Part shown: positions 1-8,094 of the stretch, piece after piece
Position numbering within the stretch: position 1 is the stretch's first letter
Layout: each line of letters begins with the position of its first letter
Source of the DNA: Nonomuraea roseoviolacea subsp. carminata
GTDB lineage: Bacteria > Actinomycetota > Actinomycetes > Streptosporangiales > Streptosporangiaceae
DNA length: 64,000 bases
Direction: 5' to 3'
NCBI RefSeq assembly: GCF_024172185.1
Contig: NZ_JAMZEC010000001.1
Coordinates: forward strand, 1,860,001-1,924,000
Made by a program: the position numbers and the translations under genes
The notes under the pieces: model-generated
Database searches by the model: none
The model's input: only the letters and a program-made list of their open reading frames with translations
What the model was told of the DNA's origin: nothing

Positions 1-924
1 GGGATGAAGGTCCCCATGGCCACCACGAACCTCTTCACCCACCCGGTGTTCCGCGACGGCGCGTTCACCAGCAACGACCGCGACGTCCGCCGGCACGCGA
101 TCCGCAAGGTCATGCGCAACATCGACCTGGCCGCCTCGCTGGGCGCCCGGACGTATGTGTGCTGGGGCGGGCGCGAGGGCGCCGAGTCCGACGCCGCCAA
201 GGACGTGCGCGCGGCCCTCGCCCGCTACAAGGAGGCCCTCGACCTGCTCAGCCAGTATGTCATCGACCAGGGCTACGAGCTGCGCTTCGCCATCGAGCCC
301 AAGCCGAACGAGCCGCGCGGCGACATCCTGCTGCCGACGATCGGGCACGCGCTCGCGTTCATCAACGAGCTGGAGCACCCGGAGATGGTGGGCCTCAACC
401 CCGAGGTCGGGCACGAGCAGATGGCCGGCCTGAACTTCGTCCACGGCATCGCGCAGGCCCTCTGGCACGGCAAGCTCTTCCACATCGACCTGAACGGCCA
501 GCACGGCCCCAAGTACGACCAGGACCTGGTCTTCGGCCACGGCGACGTCAAGAGTGCGTTCTTCCTGGTGGACCTGCTGGAGCACGGCGGCTACGACGGT
601 CCGCGCCACTTCGACTACAAGCCGCTGCGCACCGAGGACCCCGAGGACGTGTGGGTGTCGGCCGCGGCGAACATGCGCACCTACCTCATCCTGCGCGAGA
701 AGGCGCGCGCCTTCCGCGCCGACCCGGAGGTGAAGCAGGCGCTGGCCGCCTCCCGCGTGGACCAGCTCGCCGTGCCCACCCTGGCGCCCGGCGAGACGCT
801 CGCCGACCTGGCCGCCGAGGAGTTCGACCCGGACGCGGCGGCCGAGCGCGGCTACCACTTCACCCACCTCAACCAGCTCGCGCTGGAGCACCTGCTCGGC
901 GTGCGCGGCGGGGCGGCCTCATGA
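1..924 (+). CDS. xylA: Xylose isomerase, 5' end outside window
   Basis: Converts D-xylose to D-xylulose (also D-glucose to D-fructose) in the cytoplasm using two divalent metals. The reading frame is open from base 1, and about 307 residues are present. Actinomycete XylA is about 385-390 residues, so roughly the first 80, including the catalytic His-Asp pair, lie outside the window. Visible active-site segments are [10 protein letters not shown] (metal Glu and catalytic Lys), [10 protein letters not shown] (metal Glu and His) and [13 protein letters not shown] (metal Asp cluster). The C-terminal arm ending [15 protein letters not shown] is typical. It overlaps the next gene by 4 bases (ATGA), so it is the upstream member of a sugar-isomerase operon. 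The family assignment is firm; the true start cannot be seen. Confidence 0.95.
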   Translation, partial: GMKVPMATTNLFTHPVFRDGAFTSNDRDVRRHAIRKVMRNIDLAASLGARTYVCWGGREGAESDAAKDVRAALARYKEALDLLSQYVIDQGYELRFAIEPKPNEPRGDILLPTIGHALAFINELEHPEMVGLNPEVGHEQMAGLNFVHGIAQALWHGKLFHIDLNGQHGPKYDQDLVFGHGDVKSAFFLVDLLEHGGYDGPRHFDYKPLRTEDPEDVWVSAAANMRTYLILREKARAFRADPEVKQALAASRVDQLAVPTLAPGETLADLAAEEFDPDAAAERGYHFTHLNQLALEHLLGVRGGAAS

Positions 925-1664
925 CGAACCCGCTCGCCTTACAGCTCTACACCGTCCGCGACCAGCTCGCCGCCGACCGCGACGGGGTGCTGCGCCGTGT
1001 CGCCGGGCTCGGGTACGGCGCCGTGGAGCCGTTCGACCCGACCACCGACCCCGAGGGGTTCCGCCGGGTGGCCGACGACCTGGGACTGGCCGTGCCGATC
1101 ACGCACGCGTACGCGCTGCTGGACCAGGAGCCGGCGAAGGTGTTCGACGCGATCGCCACGGTCGGCGCGGAGCTGGTGGTCATCCCGGGCGGCGTCCCGC
1201 ACGAGGAGTTCACCACCCGCGACGGCCTGGCCCGCACCGCCGACCTGCTGAACGGCCTGGCCGGGCATGCCGCCGCCCGCGGCATGCGGATCGGCTACCA
1301 CAACCACTGGTGGGAGATCGAGCCGCGCTTCGGCGAGCGGCACGCGCTGGAGGAGCTGGCCGGGCTGCTGGCGCCGGAGGTGTTCCTGGAGGTGGACACG
1401 TACTGGGCGGCGGTCGGCGGCGCGGACGTGCCCGCGCTGCTGCGCCGCCTCGGCGACCGGGTGCTCGCGCTGCACGTCAAGGACGGGCCCGGCGACAAGG
1501 AGTCGCCGCACACGGCGGTCGGCGCGGGCGTCATGCCGGTGCCGGACGTCCTGGCGGCGGCGCCCGGCGCGTGGCGCATCGTGGAGCTGGACCACTGCGC
1601 GGGCGACGTGTTCGAGGCCCTCGCGGCCAGCCGCGATCACCTCGACGCGCTGGAGGCGGTGTGA
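921..1664 (+). CDS. Sugar phosphate isomerase/epimerase (TIM barrel)
   Basis: A 247-residue TIM-barrel protein of the xylose isomerase-like / AP endonuclease 2 superfamily. The opening [11 protein letters not shown] is a hallmark of this group. [23 protein letters not shown] and IVELDHC supply the His, Glu and Asp metal ligands expected in the barrel. The start at 921 overlaps the xylA stop, and its own stop overlaps the GTG of the next gene, so the three genes are translationally coupled. The substrate is not evident. Pairing with a Gfo/Idh dehydrogenase suggests oxidation and isomerisation of a sugar or cyclitol (inference). Confidence 0.85.
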   Translation: MTNPLALQLYTVRDQLAADRDGVLRRVAGLGYGAVEPFDPTTDPEGFRRVADDLGLAVPITHAYALLDQEPAKVFDAIATVGAELVVIPGGVPHEEFTTRDGLARTADLLNGLAGHAAARGMRIGYHNHWWEIEPRFGERHALEELAGLLAPEVFLEVDTYWAAVGGADVPALLRRLGDRVLALHVKDGPGDKESPHTAVGAGVMPVPDVLAAAPGAWRIVELDHCAGDVFEALAASRDHLDALEAV

Positions 1665-2764
1665 GCGGCGGGCCGGTCGGAGTGGCCGTGGTGGGCGCGG
1701 GCGTGATCAGCGGTCAGTACCTGACCAACCTCACGGCCTTCCCCGACGTACGGGTGCTGGGCGTCGCCGACCTCGACGAGGCGCGCGCCGCGCAGGTCGC
1801 CGAGCGGCACGGCGTGCCCGTCTCGGGCGGCCTCGACGCGGTGCTGGCGCTGCCGGAGGTGGAGATCGTCGTCAACCTCACCGTGCCGGCCGCGCACGCC
1901 GCCGTGGCGCTGGCCTGCTTACGGGCGGGCAAGCACGTCTACGGCGAGAAGCCGCTGGCGCTGGACGCCGAGGAGGCGGCCAAGGTGCTGGCCACGGCCG
2001 CCGACCTCGGGCTGCGGGTGGGCAACGCCCCGGACACGTTCCTCGGCGCCGGAATCCAGTCGGCCCTGCGGGCGCTGCGCTCCGGCCTCGTCGGCGAACC
2101 GCTGGCGGTCAGGGCGGCCATCCAGAACCTCGGGCCGGAGTCCTGGCACCCGAGCCCCGAGTTCTTCTACCAGCCGGGCGGCGGGCCGCTGTTCGACCTC
2201 GGCCCGTACTACCTGACCGCGCTGACCGCCCTGCTCGGCCCGGCCGCGCGGGTGTCGGCGACCACCCGCAGGGCGCGCGCCGAGCGGGTCGTCGGGTCGG
2301 GGCCGAAGGCCGGGACGGTGTTCCCGGTGGAGGTGCCGACGCACGTGGAGGCCCTGATCGACTTCACGGGCGGCGCGGGCGGCGCGGCGACGTTCAGCTT
2401 CGACTCGCCGCTCGACCGGCGGCTCATCGAGGTCGTCGGCACCGAGGGCGCGCTGTCGCTGCCCGACCCCAACACCTTCGAGGGGCCGCTGCTGGCCCGC
2501 GGGCTCCGCGACGCGGACTGGCGGGAGCTGCCGGTGGAGGGCACGGTCGCGGGGCGCGGCATCGGCGTCCTCGACCTCGCCCGCTCGATCCGCGCGGGCG
2601 TCCCGCACCGGGCGTCGGGCGAGCTGGCGCTGCACGTCCTGGAGATCATGACGGCCGTCACGGAGTCCGGGGAGCGCGGCGAGTTCCGCCGGGTCCGCTC
2701 CGCGCCCGCCGTGCCGGAGCCGCTCCCGCCGGACTGGGACCCCCATGCCGCGACCCTGACCTGA
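1661..2764 (+). CDS. Gfo/Idh/MocA family oxidoreductase
   Basis: A 367-residue NAD(P)-dependent sugar or cyclitol dehydrogenase, cytoplasmic. The N-terminal Rossmann motif is VAVVGAGVISGQYL. It is followed by the family's EKP motif in YGEKPLALD, near residue 95, where the Lys is catalytic. GPLFDLGPYYLTAL matches the conserved GGG-DxGxH-type segment of the C-terminal domain, with Tyr in place of the usual His. The GTG start at 1661 overlaps the previous stop. It ends the operon that begins with xylA. The exact substrate (xylose, inositol or another sugar) cannot be read from sequence. Confidence 0.85.
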   Translation: MSGGPVGVAVVGAGVISGQYLTNLTAFPDVRVLGVADLDEARAAQVAERHGVPVSGGLDAVLALPEVEIVVNLTVPAAHAAVALACLRAGKHVYGEKPLALDAEEAAKVLATAADLGLRVGNAPDTFLGAGIQSALRALRSGLVGEPLAVRAAIQNLGPESWHPSPEFFYQPGGGPLFDLGPYYLTALTALLGPAARVSATTRRARAERVVGSGPKAGTVFPVEVPTHVEALIDFTGGAGGAATFSFDSPLDRRLIEVVGTEGALSLPDPNTFEGPLLARGLRDADWRELPVEGTVAGRGIGVLDLARSIRAGVPHRASGELALHVLEIMTAVTESGERGEFRRVRSAPAVPEPLPPDWDPHAATLT

Positions 2765-2894
2765 CCCCGGGGACGCCGGGAGTGTCCGTTGGAAGCGTGA
2801 ACGCGTCCGGCTGACGGAAGCCGGCCGGACCGGCTCCGCGCGAGGATCGGGACATCACCCCGCGGCGACCGCCGCCCCGACCCAGGAGATTCTC

Positions 2895-3197
2895 ATGATC
2901 ATTGCCATGGTCGACTTCGACACCGCCGCCTCCGACCGGGCGGCGGCCCTGGCCCATCTCGACGGCGACAGCGACCTGGTGCGCGCGATGCCGGGCAACC
3001 TCTCCTACCGCGTGTACGCCTCACGGGAGGACGAGACCCGGGTGACCGTCACCCACGAGTGGGACGACGAGGAGTCGTTCGACGGCTACCTGAAGTCCGA
3101 CGTCTTCGCGCGCGCCGGCGCGGTGCTCCGGCCGATGATGACCGGGTCGCCGGTGAGCCGGCGCTTCCGGGCGGAGCCGATGGAGATCGTCGCCTGA
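2895..3197 (+). CDS. Antibiotic biosynthesis monooxygenase (ABM) domain protein
   Basis: A 100-residue single-domain alpha/beta ferredoxin-like protein. Residues such as MPGNLSYRVYASREDETRVTVTHEWDDEESFDGYL give the ABM pattern of a strand, a helix, then a conserved W/F-containing strand. Relatives are cofactor-free quinol monooxygenases or heme-degrading enzymes acting as dimers. The start is supported by a strong AGGAGA sequence 6 bases upstream. It lies 46 bases before an AraC-type regulator on the same strand and may be cotranscribed with it. A specific substrate cannot be assigned. Confidence 0.75.
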   Translation: MIIAMVDFDTAASDRAAALAHLDGDSDLVRAMPGNLSYRVYASREDETRVTVTHEWDDEESFDGYLKSDVFARAGAVLRPMMTGSPVSRRFRAEPMEIVA

Positions 3198-3243
3198 CCG
3201 GCGTCATGGCGGCTCCCTACGATGGGCTCATGCGAGAGCGCGG

Positions 3244-3996
3244 ATGACCCGGAAGGCGTACAGCTTCGTCCGCACGTTCCCGCGGGAGCCCGCCCGCGAG
3301 TTCACGATGGACCGCCACTACCTGCTCTGCGCCTCGGCCGGCGCCCTCCGGCTGGAGGCGCGGGGTCAGGCGTGGCTGCTGCCGCCGGCCCGGGCCGCGC
3401 TCATCGCGGCGGGCACGACGATACAGGTCAGCGTCCCGCAACCGGCCACGACCGCGTCGGTGCTGTTCGACCCCGGATTCGTCCCGGCCCCGCCGGCGCC
3501 GCTGACCGTGTTCGACCTGAGTCCCCTGGCCCGCGCGCTGGTGACCGAGTGCGGCGCCTGGGGCGAGGGCGACGAACCGCTCCCGGCGTACGCCGAGACG
3601 CTCTTCACCGCGCTGGCCGCGGTGAGCCGGCGGCTCGCCGAGCAGCCGAGCCCGGTCGTCGTCCCGGCGGGGCGGTCACCCGAACTGCGCCGGGCGCTGC
3701 GGCTGACCGAGCAGCGGCTCGGGAGCGACATCAGCTTCGAGGACGTGGCGGCCCAGGTGGGGCTGGCGCCCCGGTCGCTGGCCCGGCGCTTCGAGGACGA
3801 GACCGGTATGACGTGGCGGGCGGTGCTGCGCCGGATGCGGGTGCTGCGCGCGATCGAGGAGCTGGCCGCGGGCGACGCGCCGATCACGCAGATCGCGTTC
3901 ACGGTCGGCTACACCTCGCTGTCGGCGTTCAACGCCGCGTTCCGGCAGCTCACCGCGCGCACGCCCACGGAGTACCGGGCCAGCTTCCGGCCCTGA
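3244..3996 (+). CDS. AraC-family transcriptional regulator
   Basis: A 250-residue protein. Residues about 1-120 form a cupin-like sensor (RLEARGQAWLLPPARAALIAAGT). Residues about 150-245 hold two helix-turn-helix motifs: FEDVAAQVGLAPRSLARRFEDETG and ITQIAFTVGYTSLSAFNAAFRQLTARTPTEYR. The second is close to the AraC family signature. It probably controls nearby genes, perhaps the ABM gene just upstream, but no operator could be assigned. The stop overlaps a strong hairpin shared with the convergent gene. Confidence 0.9.
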   Translation: MTRKAYSFVRTFPREPAREFTMDRHYLLCASAGALRLEARGQAWLLPPARAALIAAGTTIQVSVPQPATTASVLFDPGFVPAPPAPLTVFDLSPLARALVTECGAWGEGDEPLPAYAETLFTALAAVSRRLAEQPSPVVVPAGRSPELRRALRLTEQRLGSDISFEDVAAQVGLAPRSLARRFEDETGMTWRAVLRRMRVLRAIEELAAGDAPITQIAFTVGYTSLSAFNAAFRQLTARTPTEYRASFRP

Positions 3997-4017
3997 CGCG
4001 CGGCGGGCCCGCGCGTC
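3995..4017. terminator. Bidirectional terminator hairpin
   Basis: Perfect 9-bp arms GACGCGCGG and CCGCGCGTC flank a 5-base loop. The hairpin sits between the convergent AraC gene and the DUF4434-like gene, so it can end transcription from both sides. No U-tract is present, as is usual in high-GC actinomycetes. Confidence 0.65.
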
Positions 4018-4023
4018 GCGCGC

Positions 4024-5934
4024 TCACCGGAAGGTGAAGCCCGCGCCGCTGGTCCGGCCCGCGCCGTTCACGGCCGTGACCATGAGCCAGGGCCGGTCGG
4101 GGGCGATCCCGGCCGGGTCGAAGGGCGCCCAGACCGTCTCCCGGGCCACCCCGCCCGACCGGCCGTCCCGGCCCCGCCCGCCGTCGCCCGACCGGCCGTC
4201 GCGGCCCCGCCCGCCGTCGCCCGGCTGGTCGTCCCGGCCCCGCCCGCCACCTCGACCGCCGACCTCAGGCTCGGGGGTGAGGGTGACCGTCCTCACCACG
4301 CCCCCGGCCTCCTGGTAGGTGACCCGCAGCGTGCCGCCCCCGAGGTTGAGCCCCCGCACCTCGACGCCGTCGCGCCCTCCCACCGTCCTGCGCGTCGCGT
4401 CCATGACGAGCGGGTCGTCCCACCCGGCGGTGATCGCGTCCGCCAGCGACGGCGCGCCGGGCCGGTCCCGGCAGGTCAGGAACGGGTCCCACCCGTACGC
4501 GATGATCTTCGTGGCGTACCGGCCGACGGCCATGACCTGCCGGTCCACCCGGCTCTTGGTGGCGCGCCCGCGCAGCGGCAGCGGGTCGCTCCTACCGCAC
4601 TCGCCCGCGACCGGGGTGGGCTCGAAGACCTCGACGTTCACCCACAGCTCGGCGCCGGGCCCGGCGCGGCGCGCGGCGGCCGCCACGTAGTCGGCGGTCG
4701 AGCCGAAGTACGCCTGCTCGTACGGCCCCGCCCCCGCCACGGGGACGAGCCGGGCGTCCACCGGGTCGCCCTCCTGGCCCGCCCCGTACACCGGCACCTT
4801 GCCGACGCCCCGCCCGTCCTGGACGGCGATGGCCATGGGCAGGCCGGCGCGCGTGGCCGCGATGTCGGCGAAGCCCTCACCCACCGCGCCCGGCGGGAAG
4901 CCCCGCGACCGGCGCGCGTCCCAGTACGGGCTCACCACGATCGTCCGGCCCGGCAGCACGGCGGCGGCCACCGCGTGCTGCGCCCGGTAGAGCGCCAGCA
5001 CCGGGTCACGCGGGCCGCGGCCGCGCATGGCCAGCTCGAACGACTGATACACCCCCGCCAGCGCCGGTGACGCGCCGAACCGCTCCCGGTAGCCGGTCAG
5101 CACCCGCTCGGTGAAGGCGTTCAGCGCGCCGGTGGCGGCGGCGTCGGGCTGCCACGGCTTGGCCGGGTCCTGCGGCGCGGCGGGCAGCCCCGGGTACACC
5201 CGCATCCCGTACGCGGCGGCCTCCTCCAGCAGGTTGCCGACGCCGTCGCCGTCCGCCGCGACGAGCACCAGGTCGTACGGACCGGACCGGCAGGACGGCC
5301 CGAGCAGCAGCCGGTAGTAGACGAGCCCGCCGCTCGCGATCCGCCGGTCGAGCCCGGGGCAGCGCAGGGCGCCCGGGCCGAGGCTCTCGCTGGTCACGTA
5401 CGTGAAGACCCGGCGGATCTCCTGGCCGCGGGCGGCGTCGCGGGCGGCCAGGTAGCACGGCCGCCCCTGCTCGACGCACCCGGCGAACACGGGGTCGAGC
5501 CGGGTGCGTCGAGCAGGGGCGGCCCGCGCTCCGGGGGAAGGGCTCCTCGCCGCGTCCGCCTCGCCGGCTTCGTCGGCGACCGGCGTCCGTCCCGCGTCGC
5601 CTCGCTCGGCGGCGAGCACGCGTCCCCCGGCGTCCACGCGGGCGGCGGCGAAGCGGGGGCCGAACGTGATGATCGTGTCGCCGCCGACCGCGTGGACGGC
5701 CTGCACCGTGCGCCGCGTGTCGCACCGGTCGGGGCGCGGCTCCATCCAGTAACCGCTGATCGCGTACGGGGACGTCACGCGGGTGTCGCGGGGCGGGCAG
5801 CCGGGAGCGCCGGTCCTGGGCGCGGCGCCGAGCCCCCACATCAGGCCGGCCGCCGCCACCAGCGCCACGGCCGCGCAGACCCCCACCGCCTGCAGGACGA
5901 ACCGAGTCCGGTGCCGCTCCGCCAGCACTGCCAC
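4024..5934 (-). CDS. Membrane-anchored/secreted DUF4434-like TIM-barrel protein
   Basis: A 636-residue protein with a GTG start. Residues about 12-34 form one hydrophobic segment (signal anchor). The region from about residue 50 (SPYAISGYWMEPRPDRCDTR) through KPWQPDAAATGALNAFTERVLTGYRERFG, GVYQSFELAMRG and TKIIAYGWDPFLTC resembles DUF4434-type glycoside-hydrolase-like barrels. That similarity is from memory of the family and moderate. Two insertions look recent. One is a low-complexity stretch near residues 115-155 that contains a perfect 26-bp DNA inverted repeat. The other is an 11-residue GGRGRDGRSGD-type repeat in three copies near residues 565-597. Catalytic activity is unproven; it may be a pseudo-glycosidase of the envelope. 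Confidence 0.65.
   Translation of the reverse strand: MAVLAERHRTRFVLQAVGVCAAVALVAAAGLMWGLGAAPRTGAPGCPPRDTRVTSPYAISGYWMEPRPDRCDTRRTVQAVHAVGGDTIITFGPRFAAARVDAGGRVLAAERGDAGRTPVADEAGEADAARSPSPGARAAPARRTRLDPVFAGCVEQGRPCYLAARDAARGQEIRRVFTYVTSESLGPGALRCPGLDRRIASGGLVYYRLLLGPSCRSGPYDLVLVAADGDGVGNLLEEAAAYGMRVYPGLPAAPQDPAKPWQPDAAATGALNAFTERVLTGYRERFGASPALAGVYQSFELAMRGRGPRDPVLALYRAQHAVAAAVLPGRTIVVSPYWDARRSRGFPPGAVGEGFADIAATRAGLPMAIAVQDGRGVGKVPVYGAGQEGDPVDARLVPVAGAGPYEQAYFGSTADYVAAAARRAGPGAELWVNVEVFEPTPVAGECGRSDPLPLRGRATKSRVDRQVMAVGRYATKIIAYGWDPFLTCRDRPGAPSLADAITAGWDDPLVMDATRRTVGGRDGVEVRGLNLGGGTLRVTYQEAGGVVRTVTLTPEPEVGGRGGGRGRDDQPGDGGRGRDGRSGDGGRGRDGRSGGVARETVWAPFDPAGIAPDRPWLMVTAVNGAGRTSGAGFTFR
4151..4250. 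repeat. Three 33-bp tandem repeats inside coding sequence
   Basis: Three in-frame copies of a 33-bp unit encode 11-residue units of the form GGRGRDGRSGD in the minus-strand DUF4434-like gene. The first encoded copy has diverged to GGRGRDDQPGD. The period is a multiple of three, so the frame is kept. Confidence 0.8.
5459..5524. repeat. Perfect 26-bp inverted repeat inside a gene
   Basis: The left arm at 5459-5484 begins GGCCGCCCCTGCTCGACG. The right arm at 5499-5524 is its exact reverse complement. The loop is 14 bases. The repeat lies within the DUF4434-like coding sequence, so the messenger would form a very stable hairpin. Confidence 0.9.
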
Positions 5935-6074
5935 CCCGCATCCCGCGCCCCTCCGCGTCGCCCGCCGCGCCGAGGTCGCCCCTCACTTTACGGGGCTCCC
6001 GGAATTGTCGGCGGGCTCTGCCACGATCGCGATCACCTCGGCTTCCGAGATCACCTCACCCCCCAAGGAGAGTC

Positions 6075-6384
6075 ATGCGAGCGAACGACGCCGCCTGGCC
6101 GACGGTGCGCGACCTCATCGCGGCCGGCGACGTGGCCGCACTGGTGGAGACCGTCAAGGCGCTGGACGAGCCGGCCCGGCGGGAGGTGGCGCGCGAGCTG
6201 CCCGGTCACATCGCCGAGGTCCGGCGGATCGTATGGGACGAGGTGGCCGCCCACGACGCGCGGGCGGCATCCGGAGCTGGCGGCGTTCGCGGCGCGCAAG
6301 GGGACGGCCCGCGCCCTGCGCCTGGCCCGCGACCTGGACTCCTATCTCACCCGCGACCACGACGCCCACCTCGCCCGCCCGTAG
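6075..6384 (+). pseudogene. Frameshifted small gene, DUF6493-like N-terminus
   Basis: A strong AAGGAGAG sequence precedes ATG 6075. The first 62 residues (starting MRANDAAWPTVRDLIAAG and including ALDEPARREVARELPGHI) look like real coding sequence and resemble the N-terminus of large DUF6493-type proteins. After about base 6258 this frame becomes an arginine/proline-rich shadow. The +1 shifted frame continues plausibly as HPELAAFAARKGTARALRLA and stops at 6384. One extra base in the GCGCGGGCGGC tract near 6258-6268 would explain the switch. It could be a true remnant, a short functional gene with a sequencing error, or a translational frameshift. Confidence 0.55.
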
Positions 6385-6463
6385 CGCTCCCCTGTCGCGG
6401 GCGCGGCGTCCTTCCTAGGCTGGGCCTGCCCCGAGCCCGCCCAGCCCCCTCAAGGAGTGGACC

Positions 6464-7348
6464 ATGCGCGTCATCGTCACCGGCGCCCGCGGAAAGGTCG
6501 GGCGCGCGGCCGTCCGCGCGCTCATGGAGTCCGGCCACGAGGTGACGGCCGTGGACCTCGACCGGCCCGTCTTCGAGCGGCCCGCGCCCGGCGAGCCCCG
6601 TTACGTGCAGGCCGACCTGACCGACGCCGGCCAGGCGTTCGCCGCGATCCGCGAGGCGGAGGCGGTCGTGCACGCCGCCGCCATCCCGGCCCCCACCTCC
6701 AACGCGCCGCACGTCGTCTTCCAGAACAACCTCATGGCCACCTTCAACGCCCTGGAGGCGGCGATCCGGTCCGGGGCGACGCGCTTCGTCAACATCTCCA
6801 GCGAGACCGTGCCCGGCTACTTCTTCTGCGAGCGCCCGTTCCTGCCGGACTACGCGCCCGTGGACGAGGACCACCCGATCCGGCCGCAGGACCCGTACGC
6901 GCTGTCCAAGCACTTCGGCGAGCAGCTCATGGACGCGGCGGTGCGCCGCTCCGACATCCGGTGCGTCTCGCTGCGGCCGAGCTGGGTGCAGCACGAGGGC
7001 AACTACGAGCGCAACCTGGGCCCGCAGGTCCGCGAGCCCGGGGAGCCCGGCGCCGGGCTGTGGAGCTACACCGACGTGTACGACCTGGCGGACGCCATCG
7101 TGCTGGCCGTGGAGTCCGGCCTGCCCGGCCACGAGGTGTTCTACATCGCCGCGCCGGACAACGCGGGCGGCCACGACTTCGCCGCGATGCTGCGCCGCGC
7201 CCACGGCGACGCCGTCGAGCTGCGGGAGCTGTCGCGCCCGGACTCCTCGGGCCTGTCCTCCGCCAAGGCCATGCGCCTGCTCGGCTACCGGCCGAAGCGG
7301 TCGTGGCGCGACTACCTCGACGAGGACGGCCGCGCCAGGTCCAAGTAA
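6464..7348 (+). CDS. NAD-dependent epimerase/dehydratase (extended SDR)
   Basis: A 294-residue extended short-chain dehydrogenase. The nucleotide-binding GARGKVG near residue 7, the VVHAAA segment, a Ser in the NISSETV strand and the catalytic YALSK motif near residue 145 are all present. The C-terminal GYRPKRSWRDYL matches sugar-nucleotide epimerases and UDP-glucose 4-epimerase-like proteins. The start is preceded by CAAGGAGTGG. Substrate is unknown. It is probably a single-gene unit lying between the frameshifted remnant and the calcium-repeat protein. Confidence 0.85.
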   Translation: MRVIVTGARGKVGRAAVRALMESGHEVTAVDLDRPVFERPAPGEPRYVQADLTDAGQAFAAIREAEAVVHAAAIPAPTSNAPHVVFQNNLMATFNALEAAIRSGATRFVNISSETVPGYFFCERPFLPDYAPVDEDHPIRPQDPYALSKHFGEQLMDAAVRRSDIRCVSLRPSWVQHEGNYERNLGPQVREPGEPGAGLWSYTDVYDLADAIVLAVESGLPGHEVFYIAAPDNAGGHDFAAMLRRAHGDAVELRELSRPDSSGLSSAKAMRLLGYRPKRSWRDYLDEDGRARSK

Positions 7349-7504
7349 CCGCACGTTCCGCGTAAGACGACCGGGACGCTCCCCCTCCACCGCTGCTTCC
7401 ATGTCGGCATGTGACCCGAGCCGCCAGGAAGCGAAAGGAGGGACTTGCGCACGACCGCACCAGGGGGCCCATCCACGCACATCAACACACGGGAGAAATC
7501 ACCC

Positions 7505-8053
7505 ATGTCTCGTACCATCTGGGGGAAGGCGCTGCTCGCGGGGGCGGCCCTGACGGGATCGGCCCTCCTCCTCGGCGCCCCGGCGCATGCCCACAGCTCC
7601 CCGGCCTCCGACGCGCGGGCCGCCCTCGCACCGGTCGTCGTGTCGAGGACGGGTTCGACGATCGCGGTGCGGGCCGGCGCCGAGGCCAACGGCCTCGACA
7701 TCAACGGCAGCGCCGGCGCGTCCATCACCGTCACCGACACGCTCGCCCAGGTCACGGCGGGCGCCGGCTGCCAGCAGCTCGGCGCGCTCGTCCGCTGCTC
7801 GACCGTGGGGGTCACCCGCCTCAGCGTCACCGCCTCCCTGGGCGACGACGCGGTGCGCAACAACACCAACATCCCGAGCGCGCTCAGCGGCGGCCCCGGC
7901 CGTGACCGCGTCTTCGGCGGCTCGGCGGCCGACACGCTGAGCGGCGGCACCGGCGACGACATCCTCAGTGGCGGCGCCGGGGTCGACCACGTCAACGGCG
8001 GCGACGGCGTGGACACCTGCACCGCCGAGACCGAGGTCAACTGCGAGCTGTAG
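7505..8053 (+). CDS. Secreted protein with RTX-type calcium-binding repeats
   Basis: A 182-residue protein. A Sec signal peptide covers residues 1 to about 29 (ends APAHAH). A beta-rich middle section follows. The C-terminus carries GGxGxDxhxGG nonapeptides: GGPGRDRVFGG, GGTGDDILSGG, GGAGVDHVNGG and GGDGVDTC. In hemolysin-type proteins these repeats wind into a calcium-bound beta roll. Cysteine pairs flank the middle and the tail. ATG 7505 is chosen over upstream frames because GGGAGAA lies just before it and the signal peptide starts there. There is no catalytic domain, so it may be structural or adhesive in the cell envelope. Confidence 0.8.
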   Translation: MSRTIWGKALLAGAALTGSALLLGAPAHAHSSPASDARAALAPVVVSRTGSTIAVRAGAEANGLDINGSAGASITVTDTLAQVTAGAGCQQLGALVRCSTVGVTRLSVTASLGDDAVRNNTNIPSALSGGPGRDRVFGGSAADTLSGGTGDDILSGGAGVDHVNGGDGVDTCTAETEVNCEL

Positions 8054-8059
8054 ACCTCA

Positions 8060-8092
8060 CTCACGGCCCGCCCCCGGGGGGCGGGCCGTGAG
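8060..8092. terminator. Bidirectional terminator, 16-bp near-palindrome
   Basis: The 16-bp left arm starts CTCACGGCCCGCC and is matched exactly by its reverse complement around a central G. It lies 6 bases after the RTX gene stop and 2 bases beyond the stop of the convergent glycoside hydrolase gene, serving both. Confidence 0.8.
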
Positions 8093-8094
8093 CG

